This document shows, piece by piece, positions 8,229-18,200 of a stretch of 64,000 nt of DNA. Location: assembly GCA_963716925.1 (NCBI GenBank), contig CAVQUX010000010.1:992001-1056000 (forward strand). The letters run 5' to 3'. The stretch's first letter is position 1. Every line of letters begins with the position of its first letter. A model generated the notes under the pieces. The model did no database searches. It saw only the letters and a list, made by a program, of their open reading frames with translations, and had not been told where the DNA came from. This DNA is from DAISKN01 sp963716925 (GTDB taxonomy: Bacteria; Acidobacteriota; Vicinamibacteria; Marinacidobacterales; SMYC01). Made by a program: the position numbers and the translations under genes.

Positions 8229-9550
8229 GGCGACGCCTGCGCCAGTCGTGGAACGTGCCACGCTTTGCGAAAGCTGCTGAAAATGCGAAAAGCGGGGAAG
8301 AGTGTCACCGTGGTGAGCCCCAGAAAGCCCAGGATGATCCCGAGAGCTCCGAACGAACGGCCGAGAAGCGAAAGGAGGGGGACCGCGGCGAGGGCCTCGA
8401 GGACCGAGAGCAGCGCGAAGGGCTCCGCTTTGTGCGCCCGCAGGTAGCTTCCCATCGCGAAGCGAACCTGCTGGAGCACGAGGGCCGAAAGGAAGAGAGA
8501 CGTCTCGAGCGTCGGGAGGAAGCGGGACGCGAGCTCGAGGTCGAGCCTTCGGGCGGCGGCGAGAAGCGACAGAAAAGCTCCCGCCCCCGCGGCCGAGACC
8601 AGGACGGAGGAAACGGTCGCGCGCCGGAAGAGCGCGTCCATCGCGGAATAGTCCTTGCCGGCGGCGAGGATCGCGAGCCTGGGGACCTTGGTCGCCATGA
8701 CGGCGAAAGCCGCGGACGAAATTGCCGTGGCCGCCGCCGCCGTCATTCCCATTCGTCCTGCGAGCTCCGGACCGTGGAAGGCGAAGAGCACGGGAGTAAA
8801 GAGCGAGTAGAGGAGATACCCGGAGAGCCAGCTCAGGGCGAACTTCCACTGCAGGGGCCAGAGCTCGCTCCGGTAGGAAACGACCTCGCCGTCGGCGGAA
8901 CGGGTCCAGAGGCGGCGAGCGAGCCCGAGGGCGGCGCGGCCGAGGCCGAAGACGCCGGTGAGGAACGAGACGATTCGGGTGACGGCGATGGTGAAGAGTC
9001 CGCCGCCGAAGGCAATCGCGAGAAACCCCGCGATGCGGCTCGCGAGACCCTGGGCCAGGCGGACGCCATGGACCTTCTCGACCTGGTTCGCCCCCTCGAG
9101 GAGCGAGACCACGGGCGTGAGCAGGATGGAGAATGCCGTCGCCGCGACCGCGACCCACCAGGCGAGCTGCCAGGGGATCGCACTCTCCTGGGAGAACGCC
9201 CGGAAGTAGACGCTCCCCGCGATCCCGAGACCGGCTCCGAGAAGGAGAGCGACGCCTCCGTACCAGCGAACCGCGAACCGGAAGAGGCCCGCGAGGCGGG
9301 AGAGCGACCGCTCGCGCTCGTTCGCGTCCGCGGAGGTGGTCCTCGCCCACTCGTGGCTCACGAACTGCTGGAGGAGCTCTCCGAACCCGAGCTCGACGAA
9401 CGTCTGGAGCGTGAGGAGGCTCAGGAACGTGAAGTAGTACCCCTGGATCTCGGGGGTGAAGAACGCCGCCACCAGAACCGCGGTGAGAAGGCCGGAGGCG
9501 CTGCCCCACAAGCGGTTCGCCATCGCGTAAACCGTCGCGCGCTCGATCAT
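8225..9550 (-). CDS. Polysaccharide flippase (MATE/Wzx-like)
   Basis: 441 residues with about twelve hydrophobic helices and little else, in the pattern of the polysaccharide biosynthesis (PST/Wzx) transporters: N-terminal MIERATVYAMANRLWGSASG, and repeated Gly/Ala-rich helices to the C-terminus. It would move an undecaprenyl-linked oligosaccharide across the inner membrane. The ATG at 9550 overlaps the GT9 stop and its own stop overlaps the next ATG, so it is part of a coupled series. A second flippase in the cluster lies at 15298. Confidence 0.82.
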   Translation of the reverse strand: MIERATVYAMANRLWGSASGLLTAVLVAAFFTPEIQGYYFTFLSLLTLQTFVELGFGELLQQFVSHEWARTTSADANERERSLSRLAGLFRFAVRWYGGVALLLGAGLGIAGSVYFRAFSQESAIPWQLAWWVAVAATAFSILLTPVVSLLEGANQVEKVHGVRLAQGLASRIAGFLAIAFGGGLFTIAVTRIVSFLTGVFGLGRAALGLARRLWTRSADGEVVSYRSELWPLQWKFALSWLSGYLLYSLFTPVLFAFHGPELAGRMGMTAAAATAISSAAFAVMATKVPRLAILAAGKDYSAMDALFRRATVSSVLVSAAGAGAFLSLLAAARRLDLELASRFLPTLETSLFLSALVLQQVRFAMGSYLRAHKAEPFALLSVLEALAAVPLLSLLGRSFGALGIILGFLGLTTVTLFPAFRIFSSFRKAWHVPRLAQASP

Positions 9551-10543
9551 GATCGCGTCCCCTTCATGAGCCGCATCGCGAGCTCCGCGACTTCCCGCGG
9601 GTCCCGGCGGGTGAGGCACCGGACGTCGCCGAATCGGCACTCCGCCTCCATGCAGAAGCGGCAGTCGAGGTCGGAGGAATCGAGACAGAGCGCGCGCTCC
9701 CCGAGAGGACGCGACCAGTCGCCGCGGCTCGAGCCGAAGAGCGCGAGCGTCGGTACTCCCGAGACCCAGCTCATGTGCATCAGCCCGGAGTCCTCGGAGA
9801 GCACCAGGTCGGCATTGCGCACCATTTGAAAGGCCTCATCGGCTGTCGTGCGCCCTACGAGAATCGAGGAGACCCGCCCCGAGCTCCGCGCGCAGGTACT
9901 CCGCCTTGGGACGCAGTCCGGGAAGACCGAGGACGAGGAACTTCACCGGACGGGAGTCCATTTCCTGAAACGCGCGCGCGAATCGGACGTAGCTCGCGAG
10001 AGGCCAGTTGCGCGAGGGAAACGCCCCCGCGGGATTCAGGATCACGAGACGATCCTCCGGAGCGAGACCCGCGCTCCGAAGGAGAGTGAACGCCGCGGTC
10101 TCGTCGCGCGGCCGAAGATCGGTGTCGATGCCCACGGGACCGAGACCGGACTCTTCGATGGCCAGGCGGGTGCGCTCCCCCGCGGGAAGCGGGCTCGCCT
10201 TGTCGAAGAGGCACCGTCTCTCGGGGCGAAGGGCGAGCGTCACGAAGCGGCTCAACTCGTTGTTCTGGAGATCCAGCACCGTGTCGTAGCCGCGCGTGAG
10301 AAGCCGCGGAAGGAGGGTCGCGGTCGAGAGGCACTGGCGCTTGAAGCTCCTGGCGCCGCCGACGGCGAAGACCCGCGAGAAGAGCTCGAGGCTCCGCGGA
10401 ATGGGCGCGGTCTCTTCGAGGGTCAGGAGATCCAGCTCCGCTCCGGGACGCAGACGTTTCAGCGAGTTGAGATAGGGGAGGGTGATGACGACGTCCCCCG
10501 TCGCCTGGAGACGGATCGCGAGGATCCTGAGGGTCACGCTCAT
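9547..10543 (-). CDS. GT9 family heptosyltransferase-like protein (one +1 frame break)
   Basis: RILAIRLQATGDVVITLPYL is the N-terminal GT9/heptosyltransferase signature; VILNPAGAFPSRNWP and, after the break, DADLVLSEDSGLMHM-like NADLVLSEDSGLMHMSWVSG with ALFGSS are the C-terminal ones. The frame breaks at GAATC 9861-9865; reading GATC restores GAGLLDLVGRTTADEAF. Corrected length 331 residues. The extra cysteines near the end (LDCRFCMEAECRFGDVRCL) are also seen in GT9 proteins. Role: adding heptose or a similar sugar to lipid A core or an O-unit. Confidence 0.85.
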
Positions 10544-12181
10544 GGGGAAGCCTCTCCGCGAATCACGGCGGAGGAGGCGCCGAGAAGGAGGAACACCGCG
10601 AGGTAAATCGGTGTGAACGCCAGGAGGTAGTCGAACAGCCCATGGACCAGAAAACCTACGAGGCTCGCGGCCAGCGTCGAAGCCTCGAGAGGGTAGGGGC
10701 CCGTCGCCGCGCGCTCCCGGAGGCCGGAGAGGGCTCTCGCAACGAGCAGGCCGAAGGCGAGAAACCCCGCGAGGCCCACGGTGGCGAGGAGCTCCAGGTA
10801 GAGGCTGTTCGAAAAGATGCGCGAGTCCCAGACGGTGTGGCCGGAGACGGGTCCGTAGAGCCAGCGAAAGTTGTCGGGACCGGCTCCGAGGAGCGGATGA
10901 GCTCGGAACAGGGAGAAAGCGATGGCCCACAGCTCCGCCCTTCCCGGCCGCCAGGATCTTCTCGGCGATGGCGCGGCGGATATCGTGCGGGGCGGTGCGG
11001 AACGCATCGGCGACACCGCCCACCACGACGTTCACCGGCACACCGAGCCCGACCTTGTCCGAGAACCAGGTGGTGTGCTCGTGAACCATGTCCCAGATGA
11101 GGACGTAGCTTCCGGGCTCCGCGGGAGCCCGCACGGTGGCGGCGACGTCGAGAGTCTCACCGGGTCTCAGGGGATCGTCGAGGAGCGTGCGCTCCCCCTC
11201 GAGCGCCAGAGGCCGGACGACCGAGTCCCCGGAGAGCCGGAACCAGCGGTAGGAAAGGTGAAACGGTTTCTTGCCCTTCGATCCCCAGGTGAGTTTTCCC
11301 ACGTTCGAGACTCGCACCCCGGTCTTCGCCAGCTCCCGGGGCTCGAGCTCGAGGGTCGTGCTGCGGGGCTCGATGCGGGCCTCGTACCAGCTCCGGTCCC
11401 CCTCGCTCGCCGCGCGCCATCGGAAGCTCGGCTCGACGGCGAAGAATGCCGCGACGACGAGGAGGAGCGCCGCCTCGAGCCGTAGAAGGAAACGCGATCG
11501 AACGAGCCACCAGAGTGCCGCGCACGAGGCGGCGGCGCCGAGAAGCGCGCCGCGGGAATACGTCAGCAGAATCGCCGCGACGATGCCGAAGGTAGCGAGG
11601 GCCGCGATCGCCCGGCTGCGCTCGCGGAACGTGAAGTAGAGCGTCGGCGCGAGCGCGAGCACCAGGAATCCGCCGGCGGTGTTGGGATAGGCGAACGTCG
11701 CCGCGGCCCGGGAGCGGCCTCCCACCTCGAACGCGTGCTCGCGAAAGGGAGCGACGAGCGGTTCCTCGAAAGACCAGGGACCGGCCTCGATGAGGGCGAT
11801 CGCCGCCGTGAGCGCTCCCGCGAGAGCGAGGCCCGAGAACAGGAGCGAGAAGCGGGGAGCGACCGCGAGAGCCAGAGACGCGACGAGGAACGCGGCCCCC
11901 GCCGCTCCCATCCGGGCGGTGAACTTCAGCGGAAGGACGAAAGATCCCTCGACGAAAAGGGCGGAGACCAGAAACGAAGCGAAGAACAGAGCGAGAGGAA
12001 GAGCGAGCGGGATCCGGAGGCTCGGGCGGCGGGAAAGGGTCGCCGCGGCGGAGGCTCCGAGAAGGACGAAAGCCGAGACCTCGAGCTGGCTCAGCTGGAG
12101 CCCGAGGACCCTCGCGAGCGGAGCCAGAGGCTCGAACGGGAGCAGCAGCATCAAGACTGCGAGCGGCACCACCGGATGCAC
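10540..12181 (-). CDS. O-antigen ligase (Wzy_C) with a periplasmic Ig-like insertion (one +1 frame break)
   Basis: Starting at GTG 12181, which shares one base with the preceding TAG, the protein has about ten membrane helices. The Wzy_C signature FRAHPLLGAGPDNFRWLYG lies after a large soluble loop. That loop (~residues 270-390; NVGKLTWGSKGKKPF, GSYVLIWDMVHEHTTWFS) looks like an N_BRCA1-type immunoglobulin-like domain. The frame breaks around 10936-10948 in a GGGAAGGG run; removing one base gives LAAG-K/R-AELWAIAFSLF and 546 residues. It joins O-units to a lipid acceptor, or polymerises them, in the periplasm. Confidence 0.8.
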
Positions 12182-13188
12182 TAGCCCTTCTCCAGGGCGA
12201 AGAGCGGAAATCCAGCCGGTGGGGGGAGGGACCGCAATCGACAATAGACCCGCCGGAGCCGACGCGGAGCTCCTTCGAACGGTTTCAGGACCTCCACCCG
12301 GAACCCGATCGCAACGGACAGCGCGACGAAGTCTCGCTCCACCAGAAAGCCTGCGGTCGAGGCGGTGTCGGAGATGCCGAGCGCGCGGTGACGCTCCTGG
12401 CGGCGGCGCACCATTTCCCGCCCCGGCTCGGGCGAGTCATAGACGGGGCTGTCGAGCACGAGGAACAGGCCACCCGGCCTGAGGACGCGGTGCGCCTCTC
12501 TGACCGCGTCTCCGATTCCTGCGGCGTAGTGGATCGAGCCGTTCGCCACGACCAGATCGAACTGCGCGTCCTCGAGGGGCAGATCTTCCATCTCGGCGAG
12601 AGCGCGGGTGAGCCGGTCGCCGTGAGCCACGCCCGGTCGAGCGTATCGCGACACGGCGCCGAGACCGTCTTCCTCGTCGAGAGAGATGTCGGACGCGAGC
12701 ACGTAATGCCCGGCCTGCGCCATGCGCCACGAGAACCAGGCGTTGCCGGCCCCGACCTCCAGGACGCGAAGCGCGAGCTTGTCCCACTCGTCCGCCTGCT
12801 TCACTTCGGGAAATCGACGGGCGATTGCCCGAAGCCCTACACGATAGCTGCGAGCGCGGATCTTCCAGACGGCGCGGTGGCGGCCCTCGACGAGGAAGGG
12901 AAGGCTGCGGTAATAATCGGCGGCGCCTCCCCAGCCCTCGATTCTCCGGATTCTGCGATAGGCGTCGAGAAAAGCCGCCTTGGCGGCGACTCTCTCCGCC
13001 CGCATGAGCGGAAGCACTCCCTCGATTCCGGCGATGCGCCGGCCCTCCGCGGGGCAGAGGAGATCGCTTCCGGCGGAGAACGCCTTCGAGCCGCACTCGG
13101 GGCAGCGGAATCGAAACCGATCGGAGCCCGCTTCCCGAGACAGCGGAAGAGCGCCGATCCCGGAGGGGGCGTCAATATGGAGAGACAT
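12181..13188 (-). CDS. SAM-dependent methyltransferase with N-terminal zinc ribbon
   Basis: 335 residues. Residues ~25-50 hold a ribbon-like cysteine set (CPECGSKAF then LLCPAEG), as in Trm112-like leaders. The methyltransferase domain follows: RVLEVGAGNAWFSWRM (motif I), ASDISLDEEDG, FDLVVANGSIHYAAG and RVLRPGGLFLVLDSP. The ATG at 13188 lies 16 bases inside the upstream gene. The acceptor is unknown; ribbon-methyltransferase fusions of this kind are common in O-antigen clusters. Confidence 0.82.
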   Translation of the reverse strand: MSLHIDAPSGIGALPLSREAGSDRFRFRCPECGSKAFSAGSDLLCPAEGRRIAGIEGVLPLMRAERVAAKAAFLDAYRRIRRIEGWGGAADYYRSLPFLVEGRHRAVWKIRARSYRVGLRAIARRFPEVKQADEWDKLALRVLEVGAGNAWFSWRMAQAGHYVLASDISLDEEDGLGAVSRYARPGVAHGDRLTRALAEMEDLPLEDAQFDLVVANGSIHYAAGIGDAVREAHRVLRPGGLFLVLDSPVYDSPEPGREMVRRRQERHRALGISDTASTAGFLVERDFVALSVAIGFRVEVLKPFEGAPRRLRRVYCRLRSLPPPAGFPLFALEKG

Positions 13189-15307
13189 GACTCGGCTCTT
13201 TCGCGGTCTCCTCGGCATCCTGCGCCGGTGCCTCCCCCGAACGCTGGAGCAGGGCTTCGATTCTTCCGGAGAGATCCGCCCCGTGATCCTTGAAGTGAAG
13301 CTTGAGGATGCCCGGTTCGAGCTTGACCGCCGCACCGAGACCGCAGGAGCGTAGCCGCCGCCGCAGGTAGGACCCGAGGATGAGTCGAGAGATGCGCTCC
13401 AGCAGAAACCCTCCTCCGAACGAGAGGACCGCCTCCCAGAAGAACGAGCCGCTCCGAGGCTCCTGCGCCCTTGAGGGAACGAGCGAGCGGTACCGCTCCC
13501 AGAAGTTCGGAAAGAACGAGGCACCCCATTCGTTCGCCCGAACGAGGCGATAGAAGACCCCGCTCCCCGAAAGAGGCTTGAGAGAAACGATCTGGCTCGC
13601 GGTGAAGGCGTCGCGCTCGGAGAGCGCGAGCCGGTCCTCCGAGAGGAAATAGTTGAGGCAGATGGTGCGCCGCCGCCCCAGAAGCTTCATCGTGATGAAG
13701 AGCAGGAAGGCCACGGACCAGGTCCGCTCCCCCGCCGTGACCACGAAGAGGTCGACGTCTCCGTCGCGGGAGTTCTCGTGGGCGGTCGCGCCGGAGAACG
13801 CCACCATGCGCACGAAAGGCGTGCGGCGCACGAGGTCGATGGCGAGCTCCTCGCGAGCCAGGAGATCGCGGGTCAGGAGGGCGGCCTTGCGACGGGCCTC
13901 GATCGAGCTCCTTCGCCCTTTGAGGAAATGATAGGGAAGCTCCGCTTCCACGCTCTCGCGGATCAGGGGATGGTGGCGGAGGAGCCTCGACACCTCGCTC
14001 CGGGAAAGGGACACTCCCATGAGAGAGCGATGGATCTCGCTGAGGGTCATCGGATACTCGAAGACGGCACCGTAGGCGATTGTATCCACCACCGCGCGCG
14101 CCTCTCGAAAGCCGGACTCGAGGTCCGAGGGCACGGACCGCCTGGAAAGCCCGGTAAGCCCGTTAAGAACGCTCCGTGACCGCGGCGTCGTCCGCTCCAG
14201 AGCCTCCTCGTAGACCTGGAGGGTCTCGCGGGTGCTGCGCTCCCAGGAGAACGAGCTGGCTCTCGTGAGACCCGCGTGGCGCAGCCGCTCGCGCTCGCCC
14301 TCGTCTCCCATGGCTCGGTCCATGGCCTCGGCGAGGGCGGTAGTGTCGTGCGGGTCCACCAGGAGCGCCGCGCCGTCCGCGATCTCGGCGAGAGACGAGG
14401 TATTCGAGGTGAGGACGGGAGCCCCGCAGGCCATGGCCTCGATGACGGGGAAGCCGAAACCCTCGTAGAGAGAGGGGTAGACGAAGAGGTCGGCGTTCGA
14501 GTAGAGCGCCGCCAGGTCCTCCTCGGCCACGTATCCCAGACGCGCGATCCGTTCGCGGTTCTCGATCCGGTCGAGCTTTTGCAGGAGATCCTTCGACCGC
14601 CACCCGAGATCCCCGGCGAGATAGAAGGAGTGCTCCGGATACCGGGACGAGACGCGGGAGAACGCCGTCATCGCCCGCGTCAGGTTCTTCCTCGGCTCGA
14701 GGGTGCCGACGTAGAGAAGGTACGGCGTCCGGACCCCGTATCGCCTCTCGATGCGCTCGAGGCTTTCGCGATCCCGCCGGGGGCGGAACTGGCCGTCGGG
14801 GGCGTGGGGAATGGCCCGAATCTTCGCCTCGGGAATCGAGAACAGGCGTGAGAGGTCCCGCTTGGCGGATTGCGACGGCGTGATGATGAGCCGCGCGCCC
14901 CTCGCGATCTCGGGGGAGAGCGTCCGGGTCAGAAGGCGCTTCCTCCACGTATGGCACTCGGGAAGGAGCTCGAGCGTCATATCGTGGAACGTCACCACGT
15001 AAGGGGAGCTCGTGAAGTACGGACCGAGGAAATTCGTGAAATGGCAGAGGTCGGGCCGGAGCCGGTCGAGGAGGAAAGGCAGCACCGCCTGCATCCACAC
15101 CGCGCGCAGCGGAAAGCGGCCTTCGTCGACGAGCCGGCACCGCGGAATCGGGGTGAAATCGAGCTCCCGGTTCGAGAGGACCAGGACCTCGTCGATGGGG
15201 TTGTCGTCGCCGCCGACGGCGGTGAGCCGCTCGAGGAGCCGCGCGCTGTAGTAGCCGACACCGGTCTTGTTCCCCCGGATGGTCGTGGCGTCGAAGGCTA
15301 GGAGCAT
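13172..15307 (-). CDS. GT4 glycosyltransferase fused to a nucleotidyltransferase-like domain
   Basis: 711 residues. Residues 1-375 are a complete GT4 protein (FDATTIRGNKTGVGYYSARL, LYVGTLEPRKNL, FVYPSLYEGFGFPVIEAMACG). After a linker (~375-400) comes a second domain: AVVDTIAYGAVFEYPMTLSEIH, a winged-helix-like stretch, then FSGATAHENSRDGDVDLFVV, the G-S/T...DxD pattern of the Pol-beta/MNT nucleotidyltransferase fold, then a hydrophobic segment and basic tail. The C-terminal half normally occurs as a separate protein next to glycosyltransferases. A TAA in another frame at 14163 would end the first half if one base were missing, so the fusion may be a sequence artefact. Confidence 0.75.
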   Translation of the reverse strand: MLLAFDATTIRGNKTGVGYYSARLLERLTAVGGDDNPIDEVLVLSNRELDFTPIPRCRLVDEGRFPLRAVWMQAVLPFLLDRLRPDLCHFTNFLGPYFTSSPYVVTFHDMTLELLPECHTWRKRLLTRTLSPEIARGARLIITPSQSAKRDLSRLFSIPEAKIRAIPHAPDGQFRPRRDRESLERIERRYGVRTPYLLYVGTLEPRKNLTRAMTAFSRVSSRYPEHSFYLAGDLGWRSKDLLQKLDRIENRERIARLGYVAEEDLAALYSNADLFVYPSLYEGFGFPVIEAMACGAPVLTSNTSSLAEIADGAALLVDPHDTTALAEAMDRAMGDEGERERLRHAGLTRASSFSWERSTRETLQVYEEALERTTPRSRSVLNGLTGLSRRSVPSDLESGFREARAVVDTIAYGAVFEYPMTLSEIHRSLMGVSLSRSEVSRLLRHHPLIRESVEAELPYHFLKGRRSSIEARRKAALLTRDLLAREELAIDLVRRTPFVRMVAFSGATAHENSRDGDVDLFVVTAGERTWSVAFLLFITMKLLGRRRTICLNYFLSEDRLALSERDAFTASQIVSLKPLSGSGVFYRLVRANEWGASFFPNFWERYRSLVPSRAQEPRSGSFFWEAVLSFGGGFLLERISRLILGSYLRRRLRSCGLGAAVKLEPGILKLHFKDHGADLSGRIEALLQRSGEAPAQDAEETAKEPSHVSPY

Positions 15308-16614
15308 GAGGACACTTCCTCACGGGGCTGTCGGGGCTCTCGGGGAGCGCGGCGGCGCGAGAGGAGCGAGAGCCCCAGGAGGTCGGCCGAGGACGAGAGG
15401 CTCACCAGCAGGAGACTCCACTCGGCGGCGAGGACGGCGAAGGCCGCGCCGGAGGCACCCCATCGGGGAACGAGGACGACGTCGAGAGAGACGCCGACCA
15501 GGAGGCGTACGGCGATGGACATCACCAGACGCCGGCTGCGGCCGGAAGCCACGAGCAGGTGAGTGGTGAGGGCGTTGGCGAATACGGCGACGAGGGCGAT
15601 GCCGAGAATGGAGAGGGGTTGGGCCGCGCCGCCGAATCCCTCTCCATAGACGACGTTCAGGATCGGGCCGGCGGCGGCCGTGAACGCGAGGGCGATCGGG
15701 GCCGACACGAGCGTGAGAAGACCGAGCGCGGAGCGGGCCAGGTTTTCGAATCCTTTCTGTCCGAATCTCGCCGCGAGCCAGGGGAACGTTCCCGCGGCGA
15801 GTCCGCCGGAAACGACGAACGTGGCTTCGAAGAGGCGGAACGCGCTCTGGAAGAAGCCGGCTTCCGAAGCCCCGGCGACGGCGGCCACGATGAAAAGATC
15901 CGCTCGCAGATAGAAGAGCGTCATGGCGCTCACCAGCCCGAGGGGAAGCGCCTCTTTCATCAAGCGTCCCGCTTCGCTTCCGGCGCGCGGCTTCAGTTCG
16001 GTTCTGGCGAGAAAAGCGATGGCGAGGGCCAGCGCCGGAAGAGCCGAGAGAGCGAGCGCCCCCGCGAGCGTCTCGAGATCGGAGCTCCGGGATAGAGCCC
16101 CGGAGGCGGCGGCGAGGGAGGTGAATCGGAGTAGGGTGAGCACCAGGCCCTCCCGGGCGATCCCCCGGCGGCTCCTCAGCGTGACTCCGAAAAACTCGAC
16201 CCAGGAGCCGAGGAGATGAGCGGCGAGGAGCAGCACGAGGAGAGGCTTCTCCGCGGACAAAGCTCCCGTCCCGAACGCGGACAGCGTGAGCACCAGCACC
16301 GCCGCGGTGAGGGCTCCCTTCGCGAGGACCGCGCTCCAGAACACGCCCGGCTCGAACGAGCGCGAAAGAGATCGGAGGCTGACCAGGTGGAGTCCGAGGT
16401 CGGTCGCCTGCGAGACCATCCAGGCGGAGTACCAGTACACCGCGTAGGTCCCGAAAGCCTCGGGGCCGAGCCGTCGCGCCACCAGGATGGAGAGGGCGAA
16501 GCTCAGAACGCGCGAGCCCAGGTCCCACGAGAGCTTTCCCGCTCCCGCGGAGAGCGCGGGTCGGAGGACAGCTCCCGTGGTTTCGCCCGCGCCCTTCTCT
16601 CCCGCTTCGGTCAT
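15298..16614 (-). CDS. Oligosaccharide flippase / lipopolysaccharide biosynthesis protein
   Basis: 438 residues, twelve or so membrane helices (for example KLSWDLGSRVLSFALSILVARRL and MTLFYLRADLFIVAAV). The second block carries the acidic residue in a helix that is typical of Wzx-type MOP-superfamily flippases. ATG 16614 is chosen over an upstream in-frame TTG (16632); neither has a clear Shine-Dalgarno. Its stop lies 10 bases inside the next gene. First gene of the coupled run that extends to 1274. Confidence 0.82.
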   Translation of the reverse strand: MTEAGEKGAGETTGAVLRPALSAGAGKLSWDLGSRVLSFALSILVARRLGPEAFGTYAVYWYSAWMVSQATDLGLHLVSLRSLSRSFEPGVFWSAVLAKGALTAAVLVLTLSAFGTGALSAEKPLLVLLLAAHLLGSWVEFFGVTLRSRRGIAREGLVLTLLRFTSLAAASGALSRSSDLETLAGALALSALPALALAIAFLARTELKPRAGSEAGRLMKEALPLGLVSAMTLFYLRADLFIVAAVAGASEAGFFQSAFRLFEATFVVSGGLAAGTFPWLAARFGQKGFENLARSALGLLTLVSAPIALAFTAAAGPILNVVYGEGFGGAAQPLSILGIALVAVFANALTTHLLVASGRSRRLVMSIAVRLLVGVSLDVVLVPRWGASGAAFAVLAAEWSLLLVSLSSSADLLGLSLLSRRRAPREPRQPREEVSSCS

Positions 16615-16704
16615 CGGAATGCGGAAAAGCAATTCATGTGCCCCGCCCGGCCCGCGGGAAACATGGTCTTTTCGACCCCCTGCTGTGTCCCAGGTTACAC
16701 CGAG

Positions 16705-16720
16705 CGTAAGGAAGCTTACG
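16705..16720. terminator. Inverted repeat before the flippase gene
   Basis: CGTAAG (16705-16710), loop GAAG, CTTACG (16715-16720) forms a perfect six-pair hairpin in the 108-base gap between the radical SAM stop and the flippase start. No U-tract follows; it may mark a transcript boundary or a protein-binding site. Confidence 0.3.
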
Positions 16721-16722
16721 AA

Positions 16723-18151
16723 TTAAGGAAGCGCCGGATTTCTCCTTCGAGACCTGGATTCGACTTCGATCCGCGCCGAAAGAAACCCCGCCAGGTGTTT
16801 CACCGAACGGGCGACGCTTCCCGGGTGCGGAAATCGCGAGAGCTCGCGGCGCAGTCGAAAGTCGCTGTGCACCAGTCGGTAGAGCGCCCGGTAGAACCCC
16901 GGGGGGTAGGTGCCCCGGAACATCAGGTCGAGGTCGTCGCTGTCGGTCCAGTTCGTCTTCTCGCGGAGGTCCTTCTGGACCCTCTCGTGGAAGGGCGTTC
17001 CCGGCAGGGGATAGCTGACCGAGATCCCGATGTCGTCGGGTCTCGCGGTCCGCACCATGGCGAGCGTCTTCTCTATGTCGCTCCACTCCTCGCCGGGATA
17101 TCCGAACTGGAGGAAGAACGAGACGCGGATGCCGCGCTCCCGCAAGAGGCGGGTCGCGCGAAAGATCTGCTCGACCCGGATTCCCTTCTCCATGGCGTCG
17201 AGGACTTTCTGGGAGCCGCTCTCCGCGCCCATCCACACGTTCTCGCAGCCGGCGCGCGCGAGGGCGGAGGCCACGTTCTCGTCGATGAGGTCCGCGCGGG
17301 CCTGGATCTTGAACCGCGTCCGGGCGCCGCGGCTCTCGACCTCGGAGGCGAAGGCCTCGACCCAGCCGGGCTTGAGCCCGAAGATATCGTCCGCGAACCA
17401 GACGTGATCGGCGCGGACCATGCGAAGGACGAAGGAAAGCTCCTCGGCGACGCTCGCGGGAGAGCGCGACTGGTACCGCTGTCCGTAGACGGGCTTCGCG
17501 CACCAGTTGCAATGGTAGGGACAACCGCGGGTGGTCACCAGGTTCACCGAGAAGTAGTCGTGCCGCTCGAGCCAGGCGCTCCGGTATCGTTCCACGTCCA
17601 CCAGGTCCCAGGCCGGGAACGGAAGACCGTCGAGATCGCGAAGGAGCGGCCGGGGGGCGGTCCTGACCAGCCTTCCCTCCGCGAGAAAGGCGATACCCGG
17701 GATGCCGGCGAGATCCGAGCCCCTCCCCCGCGCGAGCTCCGACAGCGTCTCCTCGCCCTCGCCCACGATCGCCGCGTCGATGGGCTCGCGGAGGTATTCC
17801 TCCAGGCGGTCGGTGGCATCGGAGCCGTGGACCACGACGAACGCGCCCGCCGCTTTCGCGAGCCGCGCCTTCTCGAAGGCCGCCTCCCGCATGTTGGTGA
17901 GGCACATCTTCGAGAGGTAGTTGAAGTCGTCCTCGTACAGGGCGACGATCTCGGGCCGGAAGCGATCGAGATTCTCGGCGGAACTCCGCCGTTCCCCGCG
18001 CGAGCATCGAGTCGGAGAGCGCGACCTCGTGGCCGTCTTTGCGCAGGCGAGAGGCGGCGTAGAGCGTCCCGAGAGGCGGGTAGGGCTCGCGGTTCGCCGC
18101 CTGCTTGGGGTCCAGCTCGAGCTGGTACGAGGGCGAGAGCAAGACTCTCAT
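16723..18151 (-). CDS. B12-binding radical SAM enzyme (one +1 frame break)
   Basis: MRVLLSPSYQLELDPKQ and EPYPPLGTLYAASRLRKDGH mark the N-terminal cobalamin-binding domain. The frame then breaks at GATTC 17970-17974; reading GATC restores EFRRDLDRFRPEIVAL and leads into HGSDATDRLEEYL, AIVGEGEETL, the cluster motif CPYHCNWC (near residue 210) and MGAESGSQKVLDAM. Corrected length 475 residues. Proteins of this layout act on lipids, hopanoids or glycans. It is separated from the flippase gene by 108 bases and faces the porin gene at 18201. Confidence 0.83.
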
Positions 18152-18187
18152 GAGCGGAGAGCCATCGTAGCATGGGCGGGCGAAGGC

Positions 18188-18200
18188 TATACTCATCGGC
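18188..18200 (+). promoter_or_regulatory. -10 hexamer for a probably leaderless transcript
   Basis: TATACT at 18188-18193 is seven bases before the ATG at 18201, with no Shine-Dalgarno between. At normal -10 spacing the transcript would start at or next to the ATG. No convincing -35 is seen. Confidence 0.5.
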
